Assembly (NCBI GenBank): GCA_900312665.1
Contig: ONZQ02000003.1
Span: 2,199,402-2,263,401 of the forward strand
Length of the DNA: 64,000 bases
Direction of reading: 5' to 3'
Source of the DNA: Cephalotrichum gorgonifer
Taxonomy: Eukaryota; Ascomycota; Sordariomycetes; Microascales; Microascaceae
The notes below the pieces were generated by a model. That model saw nothing but the letters and a program-made list of their open reading frames with translations, was not told the DNA's origin and did no database searches. Shown here in pieces: positions 9,598 through 21,353 of this stretch. The position numbers were made by a program, and so were the translations under genes. Position 1 is the stretch's first letter, and each line of letters begins with the position of its first letter.

Positions 9598-12500
9598 ATG
9601 TTTTCGTCTATGCTGCGCCAAATGCAGCATACGCCCCCTCGTCGCGTTGACCATGACCGGGCCAGGAGTCATTCGCCGTCCCCGGGGCCCGCGAATCGTG
9701 CTTACGCGCACCCCAGACACGCTACCGCGGATTTCACAGAAGCAGACGACGACGAGGAGGAGGTGTCGAATGAGGGCGATGGCACAGGCCCCTATCAGGT
9801 CGACCCTATGGATGAGGATGGACCTAGCCGCTTGCCGGTCCTACCACTCTTCTCGTCGAGCTATCTAGGTAAGGCTATTGCATGCCTCTTTCCCCCACCC
9901 CCATTACGCGTGGATATCGTGTCCTGAGAGCTAACAGGTCTCCCACCTCTGTCCAGATTCCCTCGCCATCTATGCCATCACACACTCCATTCGCATCCTG
10001 GTCCAGACCCGGACCGAGACGACCCTTACCTGGGACCAGCTACGTTCGCCACAAGTCTCCCAGTTCCTCATCAAGCCCATGCAGCAGCAGATACGCGCAC
10101 ATCATTACTCCAGGGCGACTCTATACTGCCTCATGGCGAACTGCCTCCAGTTTAACAAGGAAGCCCAGATGTTCCCTGGAAATGCGGGTATAAGCAGAAC
10201 CCGCGCCAGGGCCTGCGAGCTTCTCGCCCTGAAGACCCTCAAGGAATATACCACCCGGGAACTCATCGATGCGCTGTCCTATGACTTCTACCCCCTCCAA
10301 GGCCTACCTGGGACGGAAACGCCTACCGGGGCGAAAGGGGGCGGCTCGAAAGCGCGGAGCAAGTCGCTCGCCGCGCGAACTTCGACCCTGGAGGTGGCGA
10401 TCCGTGCATCTGCCAAGCACTTCCTCGCCCATCCGCTGGTGGTTCAGCACCTCGAGGCCATATGGAACGGCGCCGTGAGCTTCTACTCCGCCGCTGATAG
10501 CCTGCACCGTGGAAGGCCTCCAACCCCCGTTTTTAGTCTCGGGACCAAGGACCATGGAAAGACCGATGTGCGGACACCCCTGCTTGGCAGCCAATCATCT
10601 AGGGACGGAAACCAGGAACCCGGGAGGCGTACAGTGACCCTTTATGACCCACGGCAGGCCTCGCTCTTCAAGCTGTCCCGCCTCCGCGTCCCCCGGTACA
10701 GGTTCTTCTTGTCTACCCTTTCCCTGGGCATATTGATAGGGCTGTTCTTGGCTGTGCTGTCACGTAGGTCCGCCCGGATCACCACCCTGGAGCTTGTCTT
10801 CTGGTTCTGGAGCGCTGGTTTCATGCTCGACGAACTGGTGGGCTTCAACGAGCAGGGTTTCTCCCTCTACATCATGAGCTTCTGGAACATATTCGACCTA
10901 GGGATTCTCGTACTGCTCATTGTATACTACTGCATGCGAGGATATGGTGTCTTTCTCGTCGATCCTCACCACTGGAACGATATGGCATATGATGTCCTTG
11001 CAGCGAATGCAATCCTCCTTCTCCCTCGGATCTTTAGCGTCTTGGACCACTACCCCTACTTTTCGCAGCTGCTTATTGCGTTCCGCCTTATGGCCGTCGA
11101 TATGGCCGCCGTGACCGTCCTGGTCTTGGTGTCCTGCAGCGGATTCTTCGTGTTCTTCACAATGTCGCAAACTGACTCGGAGGCACCTGTCGTCGCATAC
11201 AAGATCTTCCAGATCCTCATGGGCTTCACACCTGCGGCCTGGGAAGTGTAAGTCATGCTCCGGTTCCACCAGGGTTCGGCCTGAGTCAGCCTAGGATACT
11301 AACTACGCTTGTCATGTAGCTGGCCGACATATAATTGGCTAGCCAAGTCCCTGATGGTGTTGTTCCTGATTCTTTGTCACTTCCTGGTTGTGTGAGTCCA
11401 TCTGTCTTCCGCTCCTCCGAGTTAGCATCTCAGACAAGATGTCGAACTAACAGATAACCGTAGCACCATCCTCATCACTGTGCTAACAAACTCATTCATG
11501 GCAATTGCATCGAATGCCACGGAGGAGCACCAGTAAGTTCCACCGGGATAGGGACATTGGAGGACCTGTGTTATTCGTGAAGAATTACGTTGGCTAACCT
11601 CTCTCGGCAGGTTCTTGTTTGCCATTAATACCATATCTATGGTTAAGAATGACGCCTTGTTCTCCTACGTTGCTCCCGGAAACATTCTTGCCTGGCTGAT
11701 CATGCCAGCCAGGTACTTCATGTCCCTGCACAACTTTGTCTGGCTGAACCGACTCGTCATCAAGGCCACCCATTTTCCCTTGCTGTTCTGCATCTTCTTC
11801 TACGAGAGGTATTGGCTGGCGCCTGCCATGTTCGAGCCTACGGACCTGGTGGAAAACCCAGGCCGAGGCCGACCAAGGACCATTTCGTTCGCCGATCCGG
11901 CGAGCCGGACAGCCGTCTTCAGCCCCCACGTCCGGGTTCGTGAAGAATCCGTCACTGGATACCAGAAGGACCATGCCTTGGAAGAGGTCTTCCGCCGCGT
12001 TCCAGACCTCAACACTCTGCGGTCTCAGCGGAGGACAGAGCGGCGGAAAACCCAGAACGCCATTCGGAACTGGATGGATCAGAACGAGGAGATGGGGTCA
12101 CCCCTAGTGCAGTGGCCTTCTATCGAAAGCCGATCGGTAATGCCAGAATGGGCGAGGAGATACAGTTTGAATCCGGACCGGCCACATAGGCTGCGACAGG
12201 TCTCGGATGTGCGGTCCGCGGCTAGTGATCCGGCCGATCTGATCTCCAACAGCGGCATGGGCACGTTCCCTCGCCCGACTCCGAAGCTCTACCCTCGCCA
12301 CCACCTGGCGGCGGAAGTGAAGGACCAAACCGACGCAGATGGTGACGACGAACTGGTTACCAACGACGAGGAGGAAGAGGAAGACAACGTCACGCACAAC
12401 ACCGGCGAGAGAGGGGCTAGCAAAGCGTCCCAAGGAGGCGATGATAACGAAGACTACTTCACGACCCCTATGGCCAGCCGGTTCCAGACAGCGACGCCTT

Positions 12501-13408
12501 CGTCACTCGGGTCGTCGAGCCACAAATCCACAGGGGTGTCTCCTCGGTCAGCCAAGGCTAGGCACGCCATGCACTCCCGCACGCTGTCGACAAACACGAT
12601 ACTCTATAATCCGCAGCAAGGCCGGCTACCACGGAGCGCATCCTCGGCCGAACTCGACAAGTCGCCACTGTCGCGGCAGGCGGTGAACCGGAACCTCGAG
12701 CTCGACAGTCCTACGGCCGGTAAGCGCTCACCACGACGGTCTCTCTACATGGCCGCGGCGACTCGGCAGCAGCGACCGGCCCCCACATCCAGGACGCCAG
12801 GCTTCACGGCTGCCACCACGCCCCGCGATATCCCCATCGGGGCAGGTGCGGTATCTCGTCCGGTCCCGACACGCCGACTCTCCGTCGACACGGGCCAGGT
12901 TTCGAACAACACGGGCCAAATGCTCGGGGTCGAGGACCCCAACCTGGGCGTGCCTTCCAGCTTCCAGACACAGATGGCCATGGCTATGATGAAGCAGGGC
13001 GGGCTCGGCGCCAACCCGGCCGAGGAGGCGGACCGGGACCGTATGGGGAGGCTGGTGCTCGCGCGCATGAAGACGCTAGAGGAGAGCTTCGCAGATGTCA
13101 TCCGGGAGATGAGGGAGCTGAAGAGTGCCACGGCGCCGAACACGAGGAGGAATTCGTCCAGTGACCGCTCGAGGGCCGGGATAGCCACGGTCGAGGTGGC
13201 GGGGAGGGACAGGCGGAGGGGAGCCAAGGCCGAGCCCTACTACGCGAGGAAAAGGGTCGCGGCCGCCGCTCGGCGGCCTGTTCGCGGGAAGAGCGCGTCG
13301 TCGAAGGACAAGGGGAAGGCGGTGGCGGTGGAGGTGGCCACGGAGTCGTCGGACGAGGGTGGGGCCCATGAGGAAGGGGGGTTTACTAGGCGGGGGAGCT
13401 CTTTCTGA
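9598..13408 (+). CDS. yvc1: Vacuolar TRP-family calcium channel YVC1
   Basis: Non-selective cation channel of the fungal TRP family that releases Ca2+ from the vacuole. Five exons: 9598-9868, 9957-11247, 11320-11391, 11464-11532, 11611-13408, giving 1166 residues. All introns are GT-AG with CTAAC-like branch sites and the phases close exactly. The N-terminal cytosolic part is acidic, then comes a conserved helical block (ITHSIRILVQTRTE), and the transmembrane core begins near residue 450 with several hydrophobic spans, including the pore-proximal segment ILMGFTPAAWEV and the next helix NWLAKSLMVLFLILCHFLVV. The very long C-terminal tail is Ser/Thr/Arg-rich and low in complexity, with an acidic run around codons DDELVTNDEEEEED that resembles the Ca2+-sensing acidic patch of yeast Yvc1. 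Vacuolar location is inferred from the family. Confidence 0.9.
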
Positions 13409-14257
13409 GCTATGGTTTCCGGCGTGCGTGTTTTGATAATTTGGAAGGAGGGAAGGGGTCAGTTTGGAGCCATAATGTGGTCACCTAGACGGGGGCGAGT
13501 GTTTGTTTTTTTTCATAATGGGATGCATTGAGGGCGTACAGGCACGGCATAGTCGCATGGAGCACATGCTCTGTTCCTGAGAGGGAGGGGGGGGGAGATG
13601 GCCTGGGAATTTCATCGTGTCGGCAGTGTCTCCGGGCGTCTGGCATTATTGGGGTGGGGGGGAAGGGGCTTATAAGCGAATCGGCCATAGTACGAGGAGG
13701 GTACTTAATTTTATGGGTGAAGCGTTGGCATTCGGCCTGTGAGTATCGCATAGGGAGATACTTCACAGGCCATTCTCTCCTTGGGAAGGCGGGAAGGGCG
13801 GGGGATATATCCAATGTTAATGGTGTTTTTCTCTGGCGTTTATGGTTGTTTTCAAAGGAGCTTTCGCGTGGAACCATGTTTAACAATGTGAGATAAATTA
13901 TCATGTGGAAACAACCGTGCCTTAACGTGTTCCCGTGTCCATTGATATCTTGAAACCCCCGTTGCAATCTTTGCAAAATCGCAACTCAGCTCGTAGCCCT
14001 CGGAGCAGAAGTTCAGCACTGCTGGGTCGAGTCAGCTCGCGCGAGGTCTCGCCCTCCAAGCCGGGCCTTATCCCGTCTCTCGTCGTTATCCCCCGCGCTC
14101 CAGATTGGTGTCGGTATTGGTATCATTCATAACATCCAGCGCCTTTCAAAAGCGTATGTACATCATTCATGCGGCGTAAACTTGTTCCTCCTTCCGCTCC
14201 ACGTCCATCCCACTACTTCTTTCCTCCTTCCCCGCCCATGGGCCCCCGCAGATCTTT
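13409..14257. other. Spacer downstream of YVC1
   Basis: About 850 bp between the YVC1 stop and the 3' end of the small convergent gene. I see no gene; it presumably holds the two 3' untranslated regions. Confidence 0.5.
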
Positions 14258-14509
14258 TCAGACCCCACCTCCGCTCCGATCGACAGTGACGTAGAGACTG
14301 GGCTGCTCGGAGGCGGCGATCTGTTGCCGGCGGAGGCGGTAGGCGATGAGCGCCGCGGCTGCCGAGGTTGCGACGAGGAGGGTCCTGCGGCTGTTTAGGG
14401 GGGCAGTATTTCGTTAGCCCCTTGCCTTTCCCTCGTCTTCTTTCCACTGGAGATCGACTGGATATTGACTAGGTGGGGGGGAAACACACCTTGTAAGCAG
14501 GGAAGACAT
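14258..14509 (-). CDS. Conserved-looking single-span membrane microprotein (50 aa)
   Basis: Two exons, 14509-14490 and 14390-14258, join to a 50-residue protein. Exon 1 encodes MSSLLTS, the donor is GTGTGT, and the 99-nt intron has a GGCTAACG branch site before TAAACAG. Exon 2 encodes a basic N-terminus (SRRT), one hydrophobic Ala-rich span (about residues 10-22), a basic patch RLRRQQ and a polar tail ending VDRSGGGV. This reads as a small mitochondrial or ER single-span protein. Function is unknown. The exact closure of the reading frame across a good intron is the main support, and the gene is too short for ORF length to mean much. I have a vague memory of similar Gly-rich C-termini in fungal small proteins but cannot confirm it. 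Confidence 0.55.
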
Positions 14510-15974
14510 TGTGAATACGGTGAGTGGGAAAAAGGTGGAGCCGGCTGCCAAGGGGATCGATCCAGACTGGGGGCCCTTTGGGGGAACTTGGGAGGGGAGT
14601 TGTCTGGTTCAGGTATTGTATTTTACGAAGGCAGAATGATAATCAGACAAGTCTCTTCCAGAATGGATCTTGCAAAGTATCCGGTGCCCAGGAGACTTCG
14701 GTGTGTTTACTAGTTCAGAGATGGGCAGGGGGAAAAGAAGATCGATACATAATATGTCAACGGGCTTACCGTAGCGCCCAAACGTTATTACAATCTACCC
14801 TGATGTCGTCAGTGCCTTCCTTCCTCAAGCCGCTTGCTCGGGAGATGGTGATATGATGGGTGCCCCCCGATAAGGGAAGGCGGTGGTGGGTGATGGACGA
14901 GGAACACTAGTACAACGGGTGAGGATGTATTACTTGTACTCGTATGTACGGAGTACTCGTATACACGAATCAACGGCGGTCCCGGTAATTCGTGCCGAGT
15001 ACGTACCTTGAACCTTTCCCCGTCCCGGTCCCCTCCGGCGGGCTGCTCCCTTCATCTCGGTGGCAATCGGAGCCGCATGGCCTGAGCCGCAAGGTAGGAG
15101 TGGGTTTTGCCAAGATAGTGAGTGACATGAACCCGCCGCATCACATAATGTACGAGGTACGTACCAGACGTATCCACCCGTTCTCCTAGTACCGCCAAGA
15201 CCCTTGAACCTGTTACACGCTAGGGAAAAAAGATAATGGATACGCATAGCGGCGGAGGGGGCTCTGAATATCAAGGACTTTTTTTTTATCATTTTCTTTC
15301 TCCATTTTTTTTTTCCTTTCAGAAGATTGCCCCCTCTTTTCTTCGCCCACTTCGGGATCCACGTACGAGAAGGGCCCGCCCATTCCGTCATCGTTTTGCT
15401 TGGCGCTCGGCTCTAACCCTCCCTTGGACCTTGACCCTTGGCGTTCGGAGCCGGAAGGCCGGAAGGGGGAGGGGGGGAAAGAGGCCGTCTTTGGAGGTTT
15501 GAGGAGGCTGTTGCGCCCCTCTATTTTCCTTCGCAGCTGCGGCGGGTTCCCTGACCCGTACTCCTGTGACAAGGGAGACCCTGAAAGCACAGTATTGGTA
15601 GAAGCAGGTTGTGGGGCCGGGTTGCGAGGCGTTATGGATGGGACTCGTACGTGTCTAGGGCGAAGCGGGTCGATGACGAGTTTGGCTGACGACGGATTCA
15701 ATGTTGTTGGGACGGGATTGTGTTTGTTACAACTCGAATCTATTGTAAGCCCGAGAAATGGCAATTGTAAAAAAGAAGAAGAGTATGTACGCGATTTCCT
15801 ATCCGTAGACGTAGGCAAACCTATGTGCAGGGGAATAAAACTAAAGAGCCAAAGAAAAGAAGAAAAAGAAAAAAGGAAAAGAAAGAAAATATGCGCCAAC
15901 CCAATGCTAAGCTTTTTTTCGTGATACCCATCAGTCCATCTTCCCTCCATGCTGCCTGCCTGCATATCTCCCCT
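14510..15974. other. Spacer with long low-complexity frames, no gene supported
   Basis: About 1.5 kb. A 250-codon frame on the - strand (15213-15965) is Lys/Ser/Pro-rich, crosses poly-T/poly-A tracts and resembles no family. A palindrome-like GTAC motif cluster lies at 14931-14962. Confidence 0.5.
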
Positions 15975-16673
15975 TCACCACCCCATCTCCTTTAGCACGC
16001 CCTTGTACACCTCCACCTCCCTCTCCATATCATCCTGGCTCCTCCTCATCCTCTGGGAATCTTCTATGCTCGGGAGCTTCCCGCCGGGGGTCGTCGGCCT
16101 CGCGCCCACCGCCTGGTCCCACAGCGCGCCGCCAACGTTCCCCTCCTCGTCCGCCATCCTCTCGTAAAGCGAGTCACCCTCGTGGGTCGGGTCCTTAGCC
16201 GACACGTCCCGTATGCGCGGGATGACGTGCACGTGCACGTGCGGCACCGTCTGCCCCGCCTCCGCGCCGTCCTGTATCGCGATGTTGAAGGACCCGTCCT
16301 CCGGCGGGATCGGGTTGTAGCTCCTCGTCCCCGGGATCAGGTGCTTCGCCGGCGCCGAGTCCACGGGGCTCTTGCCCTCGGGGCGGAAGTAGTGGTGCGC
16401 GAGGAGGCGCTGGACCTTCTGGACCGTGAGCATGAGGTCGGTGAGCTCGGGGACCGAGAGGTCCGTCAGGCGCTTGTGCCGCATGAGGGGGCACACGAGG
16501 ACGTGGCCAGGGAGGAGGGGCTTGATGTTGACGAGGGCGAAGGAGTAGGGCGTCAGGAGGAAGACCTGCCGTGTCACCTCGAAGGCGCCAAAGTAGATCT
16601 TGCGGTCCGCGGAGGAGGTGGACATGGTGCGGCTGGGCACCAGGCCCGGTCTCGTGCAGACTCTCGCGAGCAT
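15975..16673 (-). CDS. hnt2: HIT-family dinucleoside triphosphate hydrolase (FHIT/HNT2 type)
   Basis: Histidine-triad hydrolase predicted to cleave Ap3A/Ap4A-type dinucleotides. Single exon, 232 residues from the ATG at 16673. The HIT core begins with KIYFGAFEVTRQVFLLTPYS, continues through the nucleotide-binding segment LVNIKPLLPGHVLVCP, and carries the triad in VPHVHVHVIPR. A Pro/Ser-rich insert of roughly 30 residues lies between the helix and the triad, as is common in fungal homologues. The first 16 residues (MLARVCTRPGLVPSRT) are basic and Ser/Arg-rich and could be a mitochondrial presequence; a second ATG follows at once (16625), so dual mitochondrial and cytosolic products from alternative starts are plausible. 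The open frame extends upstream of 16673 but has no ATG. Confidence 0.9.
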   Translation of the reverse strand: MLARVCTRPGLVPSRTMSTSSADRKIYFGAFEVTRQVFLLTPYSFALVNIKPLLPGHVLVCPLMRHKRLTDLSVPELTDLMLTVQKVQRLLAHHYFRPEGKSPVDSAPAKHLIPGTRSYNPIPPEDGSFNIAIQDGAEAGQTVPHVHVHVIPRIRDVSAKDPTHEGDSLYERMADEEGNVGGALWDQAVGARPTTPGGKLPSIEDSQRMRRSQDDMEREVEVYKGVLKEMGW

Positions 16674-17750
16674 CTTGGGGGATGTAAGGGGAAGGAGTCG
16701 AGGTAGAGAAGGCGTTTTTGTTACTTTTATGCAGCGGCTTCGAGCCTGAGGAGGACTATGGCGGAGTAGTGGAGAGGGTGGCGATCGGTCGTCGGAAGGG
16801 AGAGAAGACGAGGATGTGTCTGTCGAGAAAGAGTCGGGTGAAGAGCACGAAGTAGGATGGTGGCACGGGTGCGATGAGGTCGTGGACACGTCGTAAAGGA
16901 GCTGTAATATTGTTTCTTTCTTTGTCCTTCCGGATAGCTGAGATTAGAGGGGCGTCAAATGTCAAAGGGTGGGCCGGGGGGGATCCAGAAGGTTATATGT
17001 AATTGATAGGAAGTTGACCGAACCAGGAGATCCAAAGTTATTAGCGCAATGTACAGAGTACACTCTTCCGTACCCCCCTGTGGTGGTGGTGGTGGTGGTG
17101 GCTGCCTTGCTTCTGAAGGTGGGGCCCGGGGCCATCCCCCCCACTATGGCTTACTACAAATAGTACTCGTACTCGTAACTCTGTACTCGTACTATTATCA
17201 GTGCGGCTAGTAACATTTTTTCATCGTTGGCCCGCGGCGGTGATGTCATAGGCTCCATAGTTTTCCTCCCGCTTATGCACATTAGCTGTTTTACTGTTCT
17301 CGTCGCGGTCTTACTGGGTGAGGAAGTAGTTTGAAATTTTCCATTGTGGAGACAATGGACTCAGGTCTCGGACTATCAGTCCGTACGACTGAACATCATC
17401 CAAGGACGAGACATACAAGTAGCGGGGCGCGCATGGGACTTATGGGAATCGTGAAGGATAGGCGCTACGGACTAACACGTACGAGTACGGACGGCTTCCG
17501 GTGAGCCTTGGCATCGGCGGACGGGTGGGGGTGTTTCTCTCCTTCTACTATTATTCTCTACTCGTAACTGAAGGTTGCTAATACGCCTCCCCCCACCTAT
17601 GCTATCATCTAATAATATGCAACGGCCAAACACGGCTTGATCGACAAAACTCATCATGCACGGCGCATGATAACACCCACCACCGCTACCACCCACATGT
17701 CAAGTGCTCTCGTATGAGTAGCCACAGATAATGCAGCGAATAACATGTCA
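16674..17750. other. Spacer between HIT gene and MFS gene
   Basis: About 1.1 kb without a supported gene. It contains a (TGG) trinucleotide run at about 17081-17101 and two clusters of the dispersed GTACTCGTAC-type motif, at 17162-17194 and 17478-17492. Confidence 0.6.
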
Positions 17751-19843
17751 TCACAGCAGGCGCTCCTCCTCGCCTGTTGACCTTCGTCCCTCAGGATCCG
17801 TCTCGGCCCTCTCGGGCGACGAGTCCGTATGGTCGGGGATGTAGACTTGTCGTCATTAGCAACGGCCAACGGAAATAGAGCGCATGGAGGGGGATAGACT
17901 AGGGGATGGACTACGGGGGGGGACTCACCGTGAGGCCTCACACCAAGGCTGGCCAGCAGCGACAACGAGAATAGTGCGACTAGCAGCCCAAAGATAGCAC
18001 CGGGAAATGTCTCCAACGTGGCACGATACAGCCCGTTGAACATCAGCGGACTCAACACCCTCGATAGCCCGTGGAGCAGCCCAACGGCGCCCAGCAGCCG
18101 CCCCACGCTCTCGGGCGGCACGTGCTTGGTCAAACTCGCCTGTATCATCGCGCTCCCCAGCCCGCCCACGGCTGTCATCGCGCCGCCGGCCACGAACACG
18201 GCCGGGCTGCGGGCGAATAAGTACCCCATCGAGCCTAGGACATCTGACGCCAGCGCGGCCCGGATAATCCACAGGTCGAGCGCGTCGGCGCCCCGATTCC
18301 TCTCCATGGTGGGCCCGCGGACCGCACTCTGCCTGCGGGCGGCGGCGGCGGGCCTCGTGCGGAAGACGTAGTTGATCAGGGGGAAGACCACAAGGAGGAC
18401 GGAGGCGCGGATGGTGGAGGTGAAGGAGATGTACTTTGAGCTCTCGAGGTTCCCCCACTTGAAGACGAACTCCAGGTACAGGATGATGCAGGTCCCGGCA
18501 CCCATGGCCGCGCCCATGAGCACCATGTCGATCGCGGCCAGCGTGATGACGTTCCGGCGGAAGAGGGGCGGCGCCCCCGGCTGCTTCTGGTAGAGGATGC
18601 GCAGGGGCGCGAAGGGGTTGCGGTGGCGGACGGCCGCGAGCCAGGTGCCGTCGTGGGCGAGGTCGGCCTCGGCGAGCTCCTTGGCCCGCTTCTCGCGGCT
18701 GAGGAGCTGGCGGCGCCGCGACACGGACTCGGGCATGACGAGGAGGGCGAAGAGGGCGAAGAAGATGTGGCAGCCGAGCGCGAGGTAGAAGATGGACACG
18801 AGGCTGCCCGTGTGCTCGACGAAGTAGCCCGCGAGGACGGGGCCGATGGCCAGGCCCGAGAAGAGGCACGCGTGAATGTAGCTGATGGCGACGCCGCGCC
18901 GGGAGGGGGGTGTGCAGTCGCTCGTATAGGAATGGCTGAGGAGGCTGCCCGCCGTGAAGGAGCCCCCGAGGCCCTCGAAGGCGGCGCCGAGGATGATCCA
19001 CCTGTAGTTGATGGTACCGGGGAATTTGGCCGCCAGGACCGTGATGATCTCGGCCGTGATGCCGCCCGCGGACGAGACGGCGAGCCACTTGGTCCGCCCG
19101 TACAGGTCGGAGAGGTGGCCTAGCTTCGGTGCGATGATGGCGCTCAGCAGGCCGGTGACGAGGCTCATTATCAGCGTCATCTCGGTGGCCGCCCGCTGGA
19201 CGGGCGCGATCTGGCACTGCTCGTTCCTGCCGCCCGGTATCACCGGGAGGACGACAACGTCGTGGTCATGGGCCGCCTTGTCGTCGAAGTATTCTTTGCA
19301 TATGAGCTCGAGAATTCTACGGTCAGGTTAGAAAGGGGAAATGAGGAGGTGGGACAAGTAAGAGGTGTCACGGAGCGACGCCGGCCATATGTGTGGTCCA
19401 CATTAGATGGGCCGGGGCAGGTGGGGGGAAGCCCTACAGGTTCAGTTTCGGGACAAGTGTTCCACCAAACGCAAGGATAAAGACGAACCAGGGGGCGAGT
19501 AGCCAGTAGACCTAGTTGCCAGCCCGCCTTGTTAACATTCAGTCCTCGTGTGGATGTGGGTCCTTCCCCACGCGGGGTTGTTCCTAGAAGAGAAGGACTT
19601 CATATTGGGTAGGCTGCCGGGGGAACAACATACGGACGGTCTCCGCCACGGCGGTAGATGCTCGAAATCCTCCTGCCCAATCCAGGTGTCCTCGGCCGGC
19701 CCCGTCGCCGGGAGCGGCTCGTCCGCGCAGGGGTCGATGAGCGGGGTGGCCTCCGTCACATCAGCGTTCCCGTTCGGCGATTGTTGGGCCGCTGCGGAAG
19801 CGCGGGCTCCCGCGCGCACATCGTCGCTAGCCTTGGCCGTCAT
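17751..19843 (-). CDS. Major facilitator superfamily transporter
   Basis: Twelve-span secondary transporter of the TetA/HIAT1-like fungal group (substrate unknown). Exons: 19843-19634, 19511-19438, 19316-17929, 17845-17751; 588 residues. The second exon is only 74 nt but encodes the complete first membrane span (VYWLLAPWFVFILAFGG), which joins PPWRRPS to KLNL and then ILELICKEYF across the introns. The MFS signature between spans 2 and 3 reads GHLSDLYGRTKW, and there is a PESV segment after span 6. The last 30 residues, reached only after the third intron (donor GTGAGT at 17928), form an acidic tail ending EEER plus two residues. Reading through that intron instead would give a spurious longer C-terminus. 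The second donor (GTAGGG) is weak. An upstream ORF overlaps the start. Confidence 0.88.
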
Positions 19844-19893
19844 CGATTCAGCGGGAGGGGAGATGTTGTTCGGGTCCAGCGATTCCGAGGCAT
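19840..19893 (-). promoter_or_regulatory. 17-codon upstream ORF overlapping the MFS start codon
   Basis: An ATG at 19893 opens a 17-residue frame whose TGA overlaps the MFS start as ATGA (19843-19840). If the mRNA begins upstream of 19893, translation of the transporter would need leaky scanning or reinitiation. The 5' end of the transcript is not known. Confidence 0.45.
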
Positions 19894-21233
19894 AAGGTTT
19901 GGCTTTCGGCGGCTGGTGGAACGTTGAGAAATATAGCGAGTTTCGGCGGAGGTAGGAGGGACGTTTTGTGAGAGGGGGGGTAGATGAGCGATAGCTAGCT
20001 CGGGGAGGTTATCAAGGAGATAACGACTTAAAGGCTGGGGAAAGCGTGCGTGGGAAGGAGGGGGGTGGGGAGCACGCGATTGTGATTGAACAATGAAGAA
20101 AAGGTGGGACGCTAGTATGAGCTTTACTGGATTAAGACGTATGAGTGTGTCGTGTTGCCAGGTAAGGAAGGAACGGTGGATCCAAGTGGGGGGGTCGCGG
20201 TCTCAGTTGGGTTGGGTTGGGGTTTACTCGTAATACGGAGAAGTTGAAGGCGATTGATAAGCAGCCCCCAAAGCCAGGCCCAGCAGAACGGACCACCCAA
20301 AAGGAAATGCTGTGTTGTTCCTGACGAGGTTACTCGCTATTACTGGTGGACTTGGCAGGAGTGCCGAGACAGGCGAACAGAACGAAGACAAGTGTTACGG
20401 GGCACCAATACTATGACACTCTGGCAATGCGTCAATCCCCTGGAAAGTGATGTCTTAAGTCCGCCGCCTTCTGCCTTATGTCCGTTAGCTAGCAGGGTGG
20501 AATGGTGGGTTGGCGGAGCTCCGACGGGGGTGTGGAGGCTGCGGAGGTGGAGGGGTGTGTGTCTGTGTGTGCGGCACTTGCATCGCTGTTTGTACGACGA
20601 AACACTGCTCTGCTCCAGGCGCGCGAACCGAACGGTTCTACCGACCGACCGACTGAAACAGGGTGGAAGAAAGAGGGTGCGCCAGACGATTATGAGAGTC
20701 ACGAGACTCCATGCCGGATTGAAGAAATTATTAGTTCAGAATCAGCCTACATAGTACCCACCTCTGCCCCTAAGTTCGAGTTCGAGTCCGAGGAAGCTGG
20801 CGCCTAAAAAGGCGGATTCGAGGGTATTGATAGTTAACACCGATATCAACATCCAGGCGGCCCACGTAGCCTCAGCTCCTCAATGCCCGATTCAGGTCCG
20901 GCTAATAATCATTGTATTCCTCCCGCCTCAGGAACGGAGCCCACATGTCACCACGCGTCACGTCCAGGTAGTTAGCTGTTAGGCAGTGGTCACCGATGCC
21001 GTGTACCGCGCGTCCGACCCCTCGCAGACTGAACAAGACCCGACATGGAAACTCACACCCTCGTTGGCAAGGTAGATCGCGCACCCATCACCCATCCTAA
21101 TCATCACTGCTTACTACTAGTGCTTTGGGTGGTTCGTGAGATCCAACGAGGCAGCAGGTAAGTGCATCTAACCCCCCGACATACCAACTAACCCTTCCAC
21201 TTCACGTCCCAAAACACATATCACCGCCCAGCC
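19844..21233. other. Spacer upstream of the MFS gene
   Basis: About 1.4 kb with no supported gene apart from the short upstream ORF of the MFS transcript. The longer open frames here are low-complexity and have no resemblance I recognise. Confidence 0.5.
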
Positions 21234-21353
21234 ATGACGTCCCACGTCCCCACCCTCATCGTGGAATCCTCCGCCCCGTACACCCGCACCGTCGTCTTCC
21301 TCCACGGCCGCGGCGACAAGGCCCAGAACTTCGCCTTCTCCCTCACTTCATAA
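21234..21353 (+). pseudogene. Truncated 5' fragment of a phospholipase/carboxylesterase-family hydrolase
   Basis: Thirty-nine codons from an ATG with a good context. They end at a TAA, and nothing recognisable follows. The peptide carries the N-terminal signature of fungal acyl-protein-thioesterase-like serine hydrolases: an IVESSAPYTRTVVF strand followed by the oxyanion-region motif LHGRGDKAQNFAFSL. The catalytic Ser (GxSxG), Asp and His are all missing. Directly after the break the sequence changes to low-complexity spacer and then, 550 bp on, CEF1. It could be a partial duplication or the stump left by a deletion. A GTATGC just after the stop could in principle be a donor, but I see no following exon. 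Confidence 0.7.

Noticed and set aside
15213..15965. 250-codon - strand frame
   Set aside because: Crosses poly-A/T tracts, low complexity, no homology recognised, and not gene-like in codon use.
17751..17930. Read-through C-terminus of the MFS transporter to 17654
   Set aside because: A GTGAGT donor and CTAAT...AAG acceptor remove it and give a typical acidic tail, and the total length then closes in frame.
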